Source: DASRDU01 sp035560235
Lineage (GTDB): Bacteria > Acidobacteriota > Blastocatellia > RBC074
Length of the DNA: 64,000 nt
Direction: 5' to 3'
Assembly (NCBI GenBank): GCA_035560235.1
Contig: DATMAG010000113.1
Coordinates: 1 to 64,000 of the forward strand
The translations under genes were made by a program, and so were the position numbers. The notes below the pieces were generated by a model. The model made no database searches. It was not told where the DNA came from and worked only from the letters and a program-made list of their open reading frames with translations. Positions 33,340 to 40,915 of this stretch are shown here, one piece after another; position 1 is the stretch's first letter; every line of letters begins with the position of its first letter.

Positions 33340-33816
33340 ATGCGCAAACGAATCATCAGGCGAGACACTGAGGAATCATTGAAAGCTGACCCTGCCTGGC
33401 TGGAGCTTGAACGTCTGGCAGAGGTGGAAGTCACCTCGGAAGACTCAGCACATCCGATCGAGACCGCCCTGATTCCGGGCTTCGGAGCAGGCTGGCAGGC
33501 TGCTGAGCCTGGCGAGCAGACGATTCGCCTGCTGTTCGATGAGCCGCAGGCCGTCAGGAAAATCAGCATTCGCTTCCGCGTCGATACCGGAGGCGCGCGC
33601 ACCCAGGAATTTGTGCTGAGCTGGGCAGGCCGCGACGGGCAGCCTGCCCATGAAATTGTGCGCCAGCAGTATAACTTCAGCCCGCCGGGGGTGACTGTGG
33701 AAGTTGAGGATTACAGCGTCAGGCTGGACGGGGTGAGCGTTCTGGAACTGAGAATCATTCCGGACATCAGTGGCAGCGATGCCTGCGCTTCACTTGAACA
33801 GTTGCGGATAGCCTGA
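33340..33816 (+). CDS. Small beta-sandwich (carbohydrate-binding-like) protein
   Basis: 158 residues without signal peptide. The first 40 residues are charged. The core alternates strands: QTIRLLFDEPQAVRKISIRF, TQEFVLSWAG, VTVEVEDYSVRLDGVSVLELRIIPDIS, ending DACASLEQLRIA. The pattern resembles a discoidin/F5-8-type or carbohydrate-binding sandwich, often annotated as carbohydrate-binding protein in related genomes. The lack of a signal peptide argues for a cytoplasmic role. It leads a run of small genes (YwbE, hypothetical, CWC) on the same strand, with gaps of 69 and 30 nt. No SD stands out. Confidence 0.65.
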   Translation: MRKRIIRRDTEESLKADPAWLELERLAEVEVTSEDSAHPIETALIPGFGAGWQAAEPGEQTIRLLFDEPQAVRKISIRFRVDTGGARTQEFVLSWAGRDGQPAHEIVRQQYNFSPPGVTVEVEDYSVRLDGVSVLELRIIPDISGSDACASLEQLRIA

Positions 33817-33885
33817 AACGCGAATCTGGTTGCGCAGGAGTTTGGCGAAAGTGAGAGTACGTCTGATCAAAAGGAGATCTCAGCG

Positions 33886-34086
33886 ATGCGTGGTCAGAAC
33901 AGACAGGACATCAGGCCGGGGCTTGAGGTCGAGATAGTTCAGAAACAGGATCAGCGCACCGGCAGGAGAACGCGCGGGATTGTGAAAGAGATTCTGACCA
34001 GTTCGGCGCAGCATCCGCACGGAATCAAGGTGCGGCTGACGACCGGCGAAGTGGGCCGGGTGCAAACCATCATTGAGCAGAGATAG
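33886..34086 (+). CDS. ywbE: YwbE family protein (DUF2196)
   Basis: 66 residues, almost the full family length. The sequence GQNRQDIRPGLEVEIVQKQD, then QRTGRRTRGIVKEILT, SAQHPHGIKVRL and TGEVGRVQTI is the diagnostic YwbE pattern. The fold is expected to be a small beta barrel (SH3/KOW-like), suggesting nucleic-acid or ribosome association, but no function is established. AAGGAG lies about 13 nt upstream. It is part of a plus-strand run of small genes. Confidence 0.9.
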   Translation: MRGQNRQDIRPGLEVEIVQKQDQRTGRRTRGIVKEILTSSAQHPHGIKVRLTTGEVGRVQTIIEQR

Positions 34087-34116
34087 GAGACGCCAGCAAA
34101 ACATCACTGGTGAGCT

Positions 34117-34317
34117 ATGGATGGAAATGATCTGAGAGAGCATCGAGAGGAACCCGGATTTGATCACGCGGCACTGGCGCGCGAGCCTGAAGTGCCGGTT
34201 GCCACGATCCAGCCCCGGGAGCAGATGGGGGATGCGGATATTCCGGATTCGCGGATGCTGCAACTGGCGCGTGAAGCCCTGCGGGGACGCCGGATTCCAA
34301 AAAGAAGAATGAAGTGA
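34117..34317 (+). CDS. Small hypothetical protein upstream of the CWC gene
   Basis: 66 residues, very rich in charged residues (MDGNDLREHREEPGFDH, REALRGRRIPKRRMK), with no membrane segment and no recognised domain. Its stop TGA shares one base with the ATG of the CWC gene at 34317 (TGATG), indicating translational coupling. Only a weak SD is seen. Confidence 0.5.
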   Translation: MDGNDLREHREEPGFDHAALAREPEVPVATIQPREQMGDADIPDSRMLQLAREALRGRRIPKRRMK

Positions 34318-34532
34318 TGAAGTTGCCGAAGCTTTGCCACCCGCTTTCCATTGACAGGCGCGAGTCGCAGACTTGCGAAGCCTGCGGGCAGTCATTCGTC
34401 TGCGGATTCAGCCTGAAGGGCTGCTGGTGCCTGCAGGTGAAACTGAGCAGGGCAACACGGGAACGGTTGAAGGAGAAGTATCGCCACTGTTTGTGTCGCT
34501 CCTGTCTGGAAAAGGCTGAGGCAGGGAACTGA
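34317..34532 (+). CDS. Cysteine-rich CWC family protein
   Basis: 71 residues from MKLPKLCHPL. The motif CEACGQSFVCGFSLKGCWC, followed by a distant C-x2-C pair (CLCRSC), is the signature of the cysteine-rich CWC family (PF14375), presumed zinc-binding. The function is unknown. An alternative GTG one codon upstream exists, but ATG at 34317 overlaps the preceding stop codon and is preferred. No hydrophobic segment is present. Confidence 0.8.
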   Translation: MKLPKLCHPLSIDRRESQTCEACGQSFVCGFSLKGCWCLQVKLSRATRERLKEKYRHCLCRSCLEKAEAGN

Positions 34533-34629
34533 TTTTCAGGCGATCTTTGACGGCTGAATCCTGTTCGATAATGAGGAATTTTCAGCCGGGTTGCTGTCAA
34601 GGTTGCTGTCAAAAGCCTCTGAAAATGCG

Positions 34630-34652
34630 AAAGCCACCTGGCTGGTGGCTTT
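34630..34652 (-). terminator. Hairpin terminator downstream of tRNA-Thr
   Basis: AAAGCCACC (34630-34638) and GGTGGCTTT (34644-34652) form a 9-bp stem with a 5-nt loop, 14 nt beyond the tRNA 3' end on the minus strand, followed by CGCATTTTC. Confidence 0.7.
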
Positions 34653-34666
34653 AATGCTTTGATTTC

Positions 34667-34742
<76 letters not shown>

Positions 34743-34842
34743 TTTTGCCTGTCAATGCGGCGCGCCGCCGCTCAAGCGAGGGCGCATCTTACAACACGCC
34801 CGCTGCAGGGGTCAAATCGAAATCCGGCGGGCAGTGCGCGCT

Positions 34843-36678
34843 TTAATCGCCCGCCATTTCGCTCAGTTCGTGCGCCTGTTCCTTGTACTGCAACTGATAA
34901 AGACGCCAGTAAATCCCGCGCTGTGCGAGCAGTTCCTGGTGTGACCCGAGTTCGCGAATTTCGCCCTTGTGCAGGACGATGATCTTGTCCACGCGCTGAA
35001 TGGTCGAAAGCCGATGCGCAATGATGATCGAAGTGCGGCCTTCCATGACGCGCTCGATCGCCTGCTGAATCAGCTGCTCGGTTTCTGTGTCAATGCTCGA
35101 AGTCGCTTCGTCAAGAATCAGGATGCCGGGATCGAAGGCGAGCGCGCGCGCAAACGAGATCAGTTGTTTCTGGCCGACCGAAAAGCCCGCGCCCCGTTCA
35201 CGCACTTTCGTCGCGTAACGGTCGGGCAGCCTCTCGATGAAGGTGCTGGCGCGAACTTCGCGTGCGGCCCATTCGACGCGCTCATCGCTGATGGACTGAT
35301 TGCCGAGCCGGATGTTGTCGGCAATGTCGCCCGAAAACAGAAAGACATCCTGCAGCACAACGGCGAACTTTTCGCGCAGCTTCTGCAGCGGCCACAGCCG
35401 AATGTCCACACCGTCAAGCAGGATCTCGCCGCGCTGAATATCGTAAAAGCGCATCATCAGATTCGTGATCGTCGTCTTGCCTGATCCGGTCGCGCCAACA
35501 AACGCGATTGACTGGCCCGGTTCGGCTGTGAATGACACATCGCGCAACACCCAGTCCTCATCCTTGTAGGCAAACCACACGTGACGGAATTCGATGCGGC
35601 CCGAAGCGTGCGAGGATCTGGCGGGCAGTTGCGGCCTTTCGGGCGAAGTGATTTTGTCCGGCGTGTCGAGCAGTCTGAAGACGCGCTCGCTCGCGACGAC
35701 CGCGGCCTGCAGGATGTTGTACTTGTCGCTGATGTCCTGAATCGGCATCCAGAGCCGCTGTGTGTATTGCAGAAAAGCGACCAGCGTGCCGATGGTGATG
35801 GCGTTCTGAATCACCTGTCCGCCGCCGTACCAGATCAGGGTGGCAATGCCAATGGAAGAGATCAGACTGACCAGCGGATAGAAGACCGCGAAGTAAAAGA
35901 TCGTGTCGAGGTTGGCCTGCAGATGTTCACGATTGATGACCTCGAACTGATTGAAGGCTTTCACTTCACGATTGAAAAGCTGCACGGTCTGCGCGCCGGA
36001 AATGTGTTCCTGAGTGAAAGCGTTGAGCCGCGCAATTTTGACGCGCACGGCCTGAAAGCCCCGGCGCGAACCGCGCTGAAACCACGCTGTCGCGAGCACC
36101 AGCAGCGGCACCACAGCGAGCGACACCAGCGCCAGCGACCACGAATAATAGAACATCATCCCGAGCGCCGCCGCGATCAGCACCAGATCGCCGAGCACTT
36201 CGACCAGCCCTGAAGTGAACAGTTCGTTGAGCGAATCAACATCGCTTGTGAGCCGCGTAATCAGCCGCCCCACCGGCGTCCTGTCGTAATAAGCCAGCTC
36301 AATCGTCTGAAACTTGCGAAAGATCTCCTCGCGCAGATCGAACATCACCCGCTGTCCGATGGTGTTGAGCAGCACGTCCTGCAGATAACCGATGCCCAGA
36401 GTGATGACAAGTGAGAGCAGATAGAGCAGCGCGAGCAGAGCAATCCCTTGAAAGGCCGAATCGAGCGGCATCTGCCGGTGCGCCGCCGGAGCGATGAGTC
36501 CGTCAATCGCCCGCTGCGTCAGCAGCGGCCCGACCTGCCGCACCAGATTGACCGCGACCGTCAGAAAAAGCGCGATGATGACGAGCGTTTTGTACGGTCC
36601 CAGATAGCGGATCAGTCGGCGCGTGTAGGTCACGCTGTAGATTTTGCCTGCCTGTTCTTCTTCGTGGTGTGAAGCCAT
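34843..36678 (-). CDS. ABC exporter half-transporter, consensus Walker B (MsbA/MdlB-like)
   Basis: 611 residues: about six transmembrane helices (residues 25-310) and an ATPase domain (about 360-600). Walker A is GATGSGKTT (395-403), Walker B ILILDE with catalytic Glu524, H-loop His555. The signature is FSVGQ (499-503), which departs from LSGGQ. The partner at 38678-40489 has a perfect LSGGQ but Asp in place of the catalytic Glu. Together they make one consensus and one degenerate ATP site, as in heterodimeric exporters of the TM287/288 or BmrCD type. The exported substrate is unknown (lipids or drugs in the family). The gene is separated from its partner by the ATPase/DUF4276 pair, which is unusual. 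No strong SD is seen. Confidence 0.9.
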   Translation of the reverse strand: MASHHEEEQAGKIYSVTYTRRLIRYLGPYKTLVIIALFLTVAVNLVRQVGPLLTQRAIDGLIAPAAHRQMPLDSAFQGIALLALLYLLSLVITLGIGYLQDVLLNTIGQRVMFDLREEIFRKFQTIELAYYDRTPVGRLITRLTSDVDSLNELFTSGLVEVLGDLVLIAAALGMMFYYSWSLALVSLAVVPLLVLATAWFQRGSRRGFQAVRVKIARLNAFTQEHISGAQTVQLFNREVKAFNQFEVINREHLQANLDTIFYFAVFYPLVSLISSIGIATLIWYGGGQVIQNAITIGTLVAFLQYTQRLWMPIQDISDKYNILQAAVVASERVFRLLDTPDKITSPERPQLPARSSHASGRIEFRHVWFAYKDEDWVLRDVSFTAEPGQSIAFVGATGSGKTTITNLMMRFYDIQRGEILLDGVDIRLWPLQKLREKFAVVLQDVFLFSGDIADNIRLGNQSISDERVEWAAREVRASTFIERLPDRYATKVRERGAGFSVGQKQLISFARALAFDPGILILDEATSSIDTETEQLIQQAIERVMEGRTSIIIAHRLSTIQRVDKIIVLHKGEIRELGSHQELLAQRGIYWRLYQLQYKEQAHELSEMAGD

Positions 36679-36702
36679 TGTTGATCACTTTGTATGTTGA
36701 AA

Positions 36703-37317
36703 TCAGGCTGCAATGAGTGCTTCAATTCCATTCTTGAAACATCTGAAGCTGTTTGAGCGGTTGCGCTCAGGGATCATATGCTTGGATATGTTTCTTGCTA
36801 CTTCAATTTTGGGAAGCCCGGCAGAATAGTACCCGTAATATTGAAGCTCTCTTTCGAGGGCTTCCCAGGTTCCCCCTTTGATTGTATCAGGATCACGGTA
36901 CTTTTCCTTTTTGCCCAGACTCAGGGGAACTCGGGGATAAGCTGTAACCACTGCTACAACATCGCCAAAGAACCACGCCTCAAGCTCCTCAACTGCTATC
37001 CTGTTCAGCACCTGAAAACTTATTTGTCCAGAAGCTGAACTTTTTGTGACAAGACCTGCGCTGCCAGCTGCCTGTTCAAGTTTGGTTTTCAATTGATCAC
37101 AATTCTCCCGGTCTTCATCAATCAATACGACAATGCGCCAGTCAGCTGGCAGCCAGTGCTTGTATCCTTTCATTCGATTCGGAAGCTGAGTCAGTAAAGT
37201 AAGCTTTGATTGAAAGTTGTGCAGCCTGAAAGTGACGTCTGCTGGCAGCATTCTGGGAAGAAGATTATCGAGAGCCGCTTCAGTTGATGGTTCTTCAACC
37301 AAAAACTCAACGTGCAT
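36703..37317 (-). CDS. DUF4276 family protein, TOPRIM-like candidate nuclease
   Basis: 204 residues. The N-terminal FLVEEPSTEAAL (Glu8/Glu9, Glu13) and VLIDEDRENC (Asp67, Asp69) have the Glu and DxD acid pattern of TOPRIM nucleases, and EELEAWFFGD (110-119) is characteristic of DUF4276. The C-terminus contains a KIEVARNISKHM helix. AAAGGAGGT lies 8 nt before the ATG and contains the stop codon of the ATPase gene upstream, so the two are coupled. DUF4276 genes commonly pair with ABC/AAA-type ATPases; an effector in defence is a reasonable inference, by analogy with ATPase/TOPRIM systems such as PARIS and OLD proteins, but is not established. The region is visibly richer in A/T than flanking genes. 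Confidence 0.8.
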   Translation of the reverse strand: MHVEFLVEEPSTEAALDNLLPRMLPADVTFRLHNFQSKLTLLTQLPNRMKGYKHWLPADWRIVVLIDEDRENCDQLKTKLEQAAGSAGLVTKSSASGQISFQVLNRIAVEELEAWFFGDVVAVVTAYPRVPLSLGKKEKYRDPDTIKGGTWEALERELQYYGYYSAGLPKIEVARNISKHMIPERNRSNSFRCFKNGIEALIAA

Positions 37318-37323
37318 GTCAGG

Positions 37324-38586
37324 CTACCTCCTTTCCCGTCCTTTATTGACCTTGCCATTGAGTCGCGGGCCGCCGACATTTATTAATGGGTCTCCGACTT
37401 CAAAAAATCCTTCCATCCAGAGTTGACCGAGCTTCCCACCTGCTTCCATCATCTCGTTAATGCCATTCATGTCTGCAGCTCGCCTGGCTTGAGTAAAGCC
37501 ATAATTATTACGATACAGAACCCATAATTCATCTTGTCTTAATCCGCTGACAAAGAATGGAGAATGGGTTGTGACCATCAATTGGGTGCAATTCGATACG
37601 TTCCGGCATTCTTCAGCAAGTTCCGGCAATAATCGTGGATGGAGGTGGTTCTCCGGCTCTTCGATCCCAATCAGTTGCGGCGGGTCAGGATCGTGCAGTA
37701 CGGTCAGGTATGCCAGCATCTTAAGGGTCCCATCAGATGCAAATTTTGCCAGAATCGGCTCAGCGAAAGGCGCATCCTTGATTTGAAGCAGCAGACGACC
37801 ATCAGGCATGAGGCTCGCATCTACTCTCTCAAGCTGAGGAACCCGCTGTGACATGATACGTAGAATTTGATCGAGTCGCTCCGGGTGCTGTTCTTTCAAA
37901 TATTGAATGACATTAGGCAGATTATCGCCAGTAGCTGATAGTCTTTCCTGTGGTCCGGCTTCAGGTATGCCGCGAGTACTGTCCGCTGTCAGATATGACA
38001 GATACCAGCTTGTAATAAACCGGCGGAGAGCACTAACACGTGGATGTTTGGCAAATTGTCCTAACGTATTGACTGCAAGCATTTCAGGAGAATCCAGCTT
38101 TTCATTGATTCGCTCATCCTGTTCGTCGGGTAATTCACCAGAAATAACCTGTCCTTCCCCTTCTCGGAAGTTCAGGAACTTAAATGGTTGTCCTGTTCTC
38201 TTGTGTCTTCGCCATTGCAACCATTCCTCTGCTACATATGGGCCTTTGTTATTTTCTGCGATAGCCAGATGGTAAGTAATAATGGGGTGTCCACTCCCTT
38301 TCCCCTCACGATACTTTAATTCAATCATAATTGGCCCGTCAGATCCGCGCGTCCGCAATTCTTTGAACCGGCCTCTGCGATCCCAGGCTTTGCGAAGGCC
38401 AACAGAAAAACACTCCGATAGGAAGGCGAAGACATCAAAGAGAGTGGACTTGCCGCTGCCATTTGGTCCAAGCAGAACGGTCAGCGGTTTCAAATCCTTC
38501 ATCTCAAGGTCACGCAAGGCACGAAAATTCTGTACTCGAAGATACTCAATCCGGGGAACAGCAGGTCTGGTATTATTGCTCGCCAT
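37324..38586 (-). CDS. AAA/ABC-type ATPase (AAA_21, OLD/RecF-like) paired with DUF4276
   Basis: 420 residues. IEYLRVQNFRALRDL leads into Walker A GPNGSGKST (40-48). An inserted region (about 60-270) has no recognised domain. The signature-like FASDGT (282-287), Walker B IGIEEPENHLHP (306-317) and H-loop TTHSPFF (His341) follow, as in ABC-type ATPases of the AAA_21/AAA_15 group. These enzymes sense or process DNA ends or foreign structures in several defence systems. GAGG lies 8 nt before the ATG; the next gene starts 6 nt after the stop with its SD overlapping it. The gene lacks a TOPRIM domain of its own, so the nuclease function, if any, would be supplied by the DUF4276 partner. Confidence 0.88.
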   Translation of the reverse strand: MASNNTRPAVPRIEYLRVQNFRALRDLEMKDLKPLTVLLGPNGSGKSTLFDVFAFLSECFSVGLRKAWDRRGRFKELRTRGSDGPIMIELKYREGKGSGHPIITYHLAIAENNKGPYVAEEWLQWRRHKRTGQPFKFLNFREGEGQVISGELPDEQDERINEKLDSPEMLAVNTLGQFAKHPRVSALRRFITSWYLSYLTADSTRGIPEAGPQERLSATGDNLPNVIQYLKEQHPERLDQILRIMSQRVPQLERVDASLMPDGRLLLQIKDAPFAEPILAKFASDGTLKMLAYLTVLHDPDPPQLIGIEEPENHLHPRLLPELAEECRNVSNCTQLMVTTHSPFFVSGLRQDELWVLYRNNYGFTQARRAADMNGINEMMEAGGKLGQLWMEGFFEVGDPLINVGGPRLNGKVNKGRERR

Positions 38587-38677
38587 TGTAATTGCCTCTT
38601 AGCCGGGGTATGCAACTCTCCGCCGATATACACTAACGACACTCTTTGTGGCTGACTCAGACTGTTCAGCGCAAAAA

Positions 38678-40489
38678 TCAACTCGCCGCCAGTTCCTCTT
38701 CGAGCAGTTGTCGTTCATACAGATCAGCGTACTCGCCGCCGTGCTGCATCAGTTCCTCGTGCGTGCCGCGTTCGATGATGCGTCCGTGATCCAGCACGCA
38801 GATCAGATCAGCGTCCTTCACGGTCGAGATGCGATGCGAAACGATCAGCGAAGTGCGGTCGCGCATGATGCCGCGCAACTGCGAGAGGATCTTTTCCTCA
38901 GTGTACGTATCCACTGCCGAGAGCGCATCGTCCAGGATCAGGATTTTCGGCTGGCGGATGACGGCGCGCGCGATTGCGGTGCGCTGCTTCTGCCCGCCTG
39001 AAAGCGTGATGCCGCGTTCGCCAACCAGGGTTTCGTACTGCTTCGGAAAAGCCCTGATGTCATCGGCCAGACCGGCGACTTCAGCCGCAAATTCGATCTC
39101 TGAAGGCCGCGCTTCTCTGACTCCGAAGGCGATATTTTCAGCGAGGGTTTCGCTGAAGAGAAAAGTCTCCTGCGGCACGTAACCGATGCTTTCGCGCAAC
39201 TGCCGGAGCGGGATTTCGCGAATCGGATGATCGTCAACCAGCACCATTCCCGGCGCGGCGTCGAGCAGGCGCGGCACCAGATTCATCAGCGTTGATTTGC
39301 CCGACCCCGTGCGCCCGATGAAGGCGACGGTCTGTCCGGGTTCGATCACCAGACTGATGTCGCGCAGCACCGGCGGGCCGTCGGACGAGTAGCGAAAGGT
39401 CAGATTGCGGAATTCGATCCTGCCGCGAATTTCGGGCAGCGGCCTGGCTTCGAGCGCGTCGGCAATCGCGGGTTCGATCAGCATGATCTCGTGCAGGCGT
39501 TTAAGGCTCGCCGTGCCGCGCTGCACCATGTTCGTCACGTAACCCATCGCAATCAGCGGCCAGATCAGTTGTTCAAGATAGAGATTGAAGGCCGTGAAAT
39601 CACCGAGCGACATCTGACCGAGACCGACCTGGCGGCCTCCGTACCAGAGAATGGCGGCAAAGCCCAGGCCGATGCAGAACTGCATGAGCGGGCGAAAGAC
39701 GGCTGAGAGTTTCACCAGACTCAGATTGCGTTCCACATACTGCTGATTGAGCGCGGCGAAGGAGGCTATCTCGGCCTCCTCCTGCGCATAGGCGCGCACG
39801 ACGCGCACGCCTGAGAGATTTTCCTGCGCCCGGGCCGTGATGTCTGAAAAGAACTCCTGAATCTTCTCAAAGCGCACGTGAATCTGCTGGCCGAAATATT
39901 TCACTGTCAGCGAGACGAGCGGCATCGTCAGCAGCAGGATCAGTGTCAGCCTCCAGCTCAGGTGAAACATCAGCGGCAGAACGATCAGCACGCGAAAAAG
40001 CGTCTGCTCGCTGTACATAATCGCCGGGCCGACGATCATCCGCACCGCGCCAAGATCGTTGGTCGCGCGCGCCATCAGGTCGCCGGTGCGATGCTCCTGA
40101 AAGAACTGCAGCGGCAGCTTCTGCAGGTGGCCGTAAAAATCGTTGCGCAGATCGTATTCGATGTAACGCGACATATTGATCAGCGTGCGCCGCTGCAAAA
40201 AGAGAAACAGCCCGCTGACGAGGCTCGCGCCGATGATCATCAGGCCGTACTGCGCGATCTTCTCGTACGTCACTCCGCTCATCTTCATTTCGTCAATCGC
40301 GCGACCGACCACGCGCGGCACGAAGACGCTGAAGACGTTCGAGACCAGCACGAAGAGCGTTCCGCTCAGAAGCATCCAGCGATGCTTTTTGAAATATCCG
40401 GTCAGCCAGGCGCGGCGGGCCGGTGGAACGTGGCGGACGGCTTGCGGTGCGTGAAATTGCGGGGCAGGTAGTGCGAGATTCTGAGCCAT
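38678..40489 (-). CDS. ABC exporter half-transporter with degenerate Walker B
   Basis: 603 residues with six transmembrane helices (about 37-320) and an ATPase domain (about 355-590). Walker A is GRTGSGKST (392-400), signature LSGGQ (496-500) intact, Walker B ILILDD with Asp521 where the catalytic Glu is expected, His552. The substitution is a hallmark of the non-consensus half of heterodimeric exporters. The N-terminal 25 residues are Pro/His/Ala-rich. It is upstream of the ATPase/DUF4276 pair and of the consensus half at 34843-36678 on the same strand, with an 88-nt gap before the ATPase gene. No SD stands out. Confidence 0.9.
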   Translation of the reverse strand: MAQNLALPAPQFHAPQAVRHVPPARRAWLTGYFKKHRWMLLSGTLFVLVSNVFSVFVPRVVGRAIDEMKMSGVTYEKIAQYGLMIIGASLVSGLFLFLQRRTLINMSRYIEYDLRNDFYGHLQKLPLQFFQEHRTGDLMARATNDLGAVRMIVGPAIMYSEQTLFRVLIVLPLMFHLSWRLTLILLLTMPLVSLTVKYFGQQIHVRFEKIQEFFSDITARAQENLSGVRVVRAYAQEEAEIASFAALNQQYVERNLSLVKLSAVFRPLMQFCIGLGFAAILWYGGRQVGLGQMSLGDFTAFNLYLEQLIWPLIAMGYVTNMVQRGTASLKRLHEIMLIEPAIADALEARPLPEIRGRIEFRNLTFRYSSDGPPVLRDISLVIEPGQTVAFIGRTGSGKSTLMNLVPRLLDAAPGMVLVDDHPIREIPLRQLRESIGYVPQETFLFSETLAENIAFGVREARPSEIEFAAEVAGLADDIRAFPKQYETLVGERGITLSGGQKQRTAIARAVIRQPKILILDDALSAVDTYTEEKILSQLRGIMRDRTSLIVSHRISTVKDADLICVLDHGRIIERGTHEELMQHGGEYADLYERQLLEEELAAS

Positions 40490-40915
40490 GGTTTTAGATG
40501 ATTGTGATTCAGGCTCTCAAGTATCAGGGATGAACGGAGGATGGTCAAATGAGTCGCACCTGTGAGCGTCGGCGTCCTGCTCGCCTGGCTGGCAAGCACG
40601 CACGGTTCATTGAAACCGGCAGGTTAACGGAAGCAGGCGAGCGGGACGCCCGCGCTCCCAGGGAGGGAATTGCGCTCTCAGGGCGCAATTGACCGCTGCG
40701 CAGGGCAGTGTTATGTTGTGCGCCACAGTCATACCCCTCGTATCCGGATTTCCTTTGCTGGCGATCGTTGCCGGTTGCAACCCGACCTGACCGGCAGTCG
40801 CATTTCCTGATCAATCAACGGCCCGACGCAGGTTGTTGAATGTCGTGTGCCTTTCACTCCGCGCGGTGAATGGCTCCTGCCCCTGTCTTTGAAAACCACA
40901 CTGAGGAGGGATACT
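40490..40915. promoter_or_regulatory. Divergent intergenic region with palindromes
   Basis: About 425 bases between divergent genes. It contains the GC-rich inverted repeat at 40564-40657 and a separate hairpin AATTGCGC/GCGCAATT at 40668-40690 with a 7-nt loop. No gene is supported; short frames lack SD sites. Confidence 0.5.
40564..40657. repeat. GC-rich inverted repeat (GCGGGCGTCCCGC type)
   Basis: GAGCGTCGGCGTCCTGCTCG (from 40564) and CGAGCGGGACGCCCGCGCTC (to 40657) face each other with three mismatches over 24 nt, around a 46-nt interior. Repeats with a CGGGCGTCCCGCTCGCC core are a familiar dispersed class in several environmental phyla. Confidence 0.6.

Noticed and set aside
34589..34612. 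Tandem copy of GGTTGCTGTCAA
   Set aside because: Only two 12-nt units, no context to suggest function.
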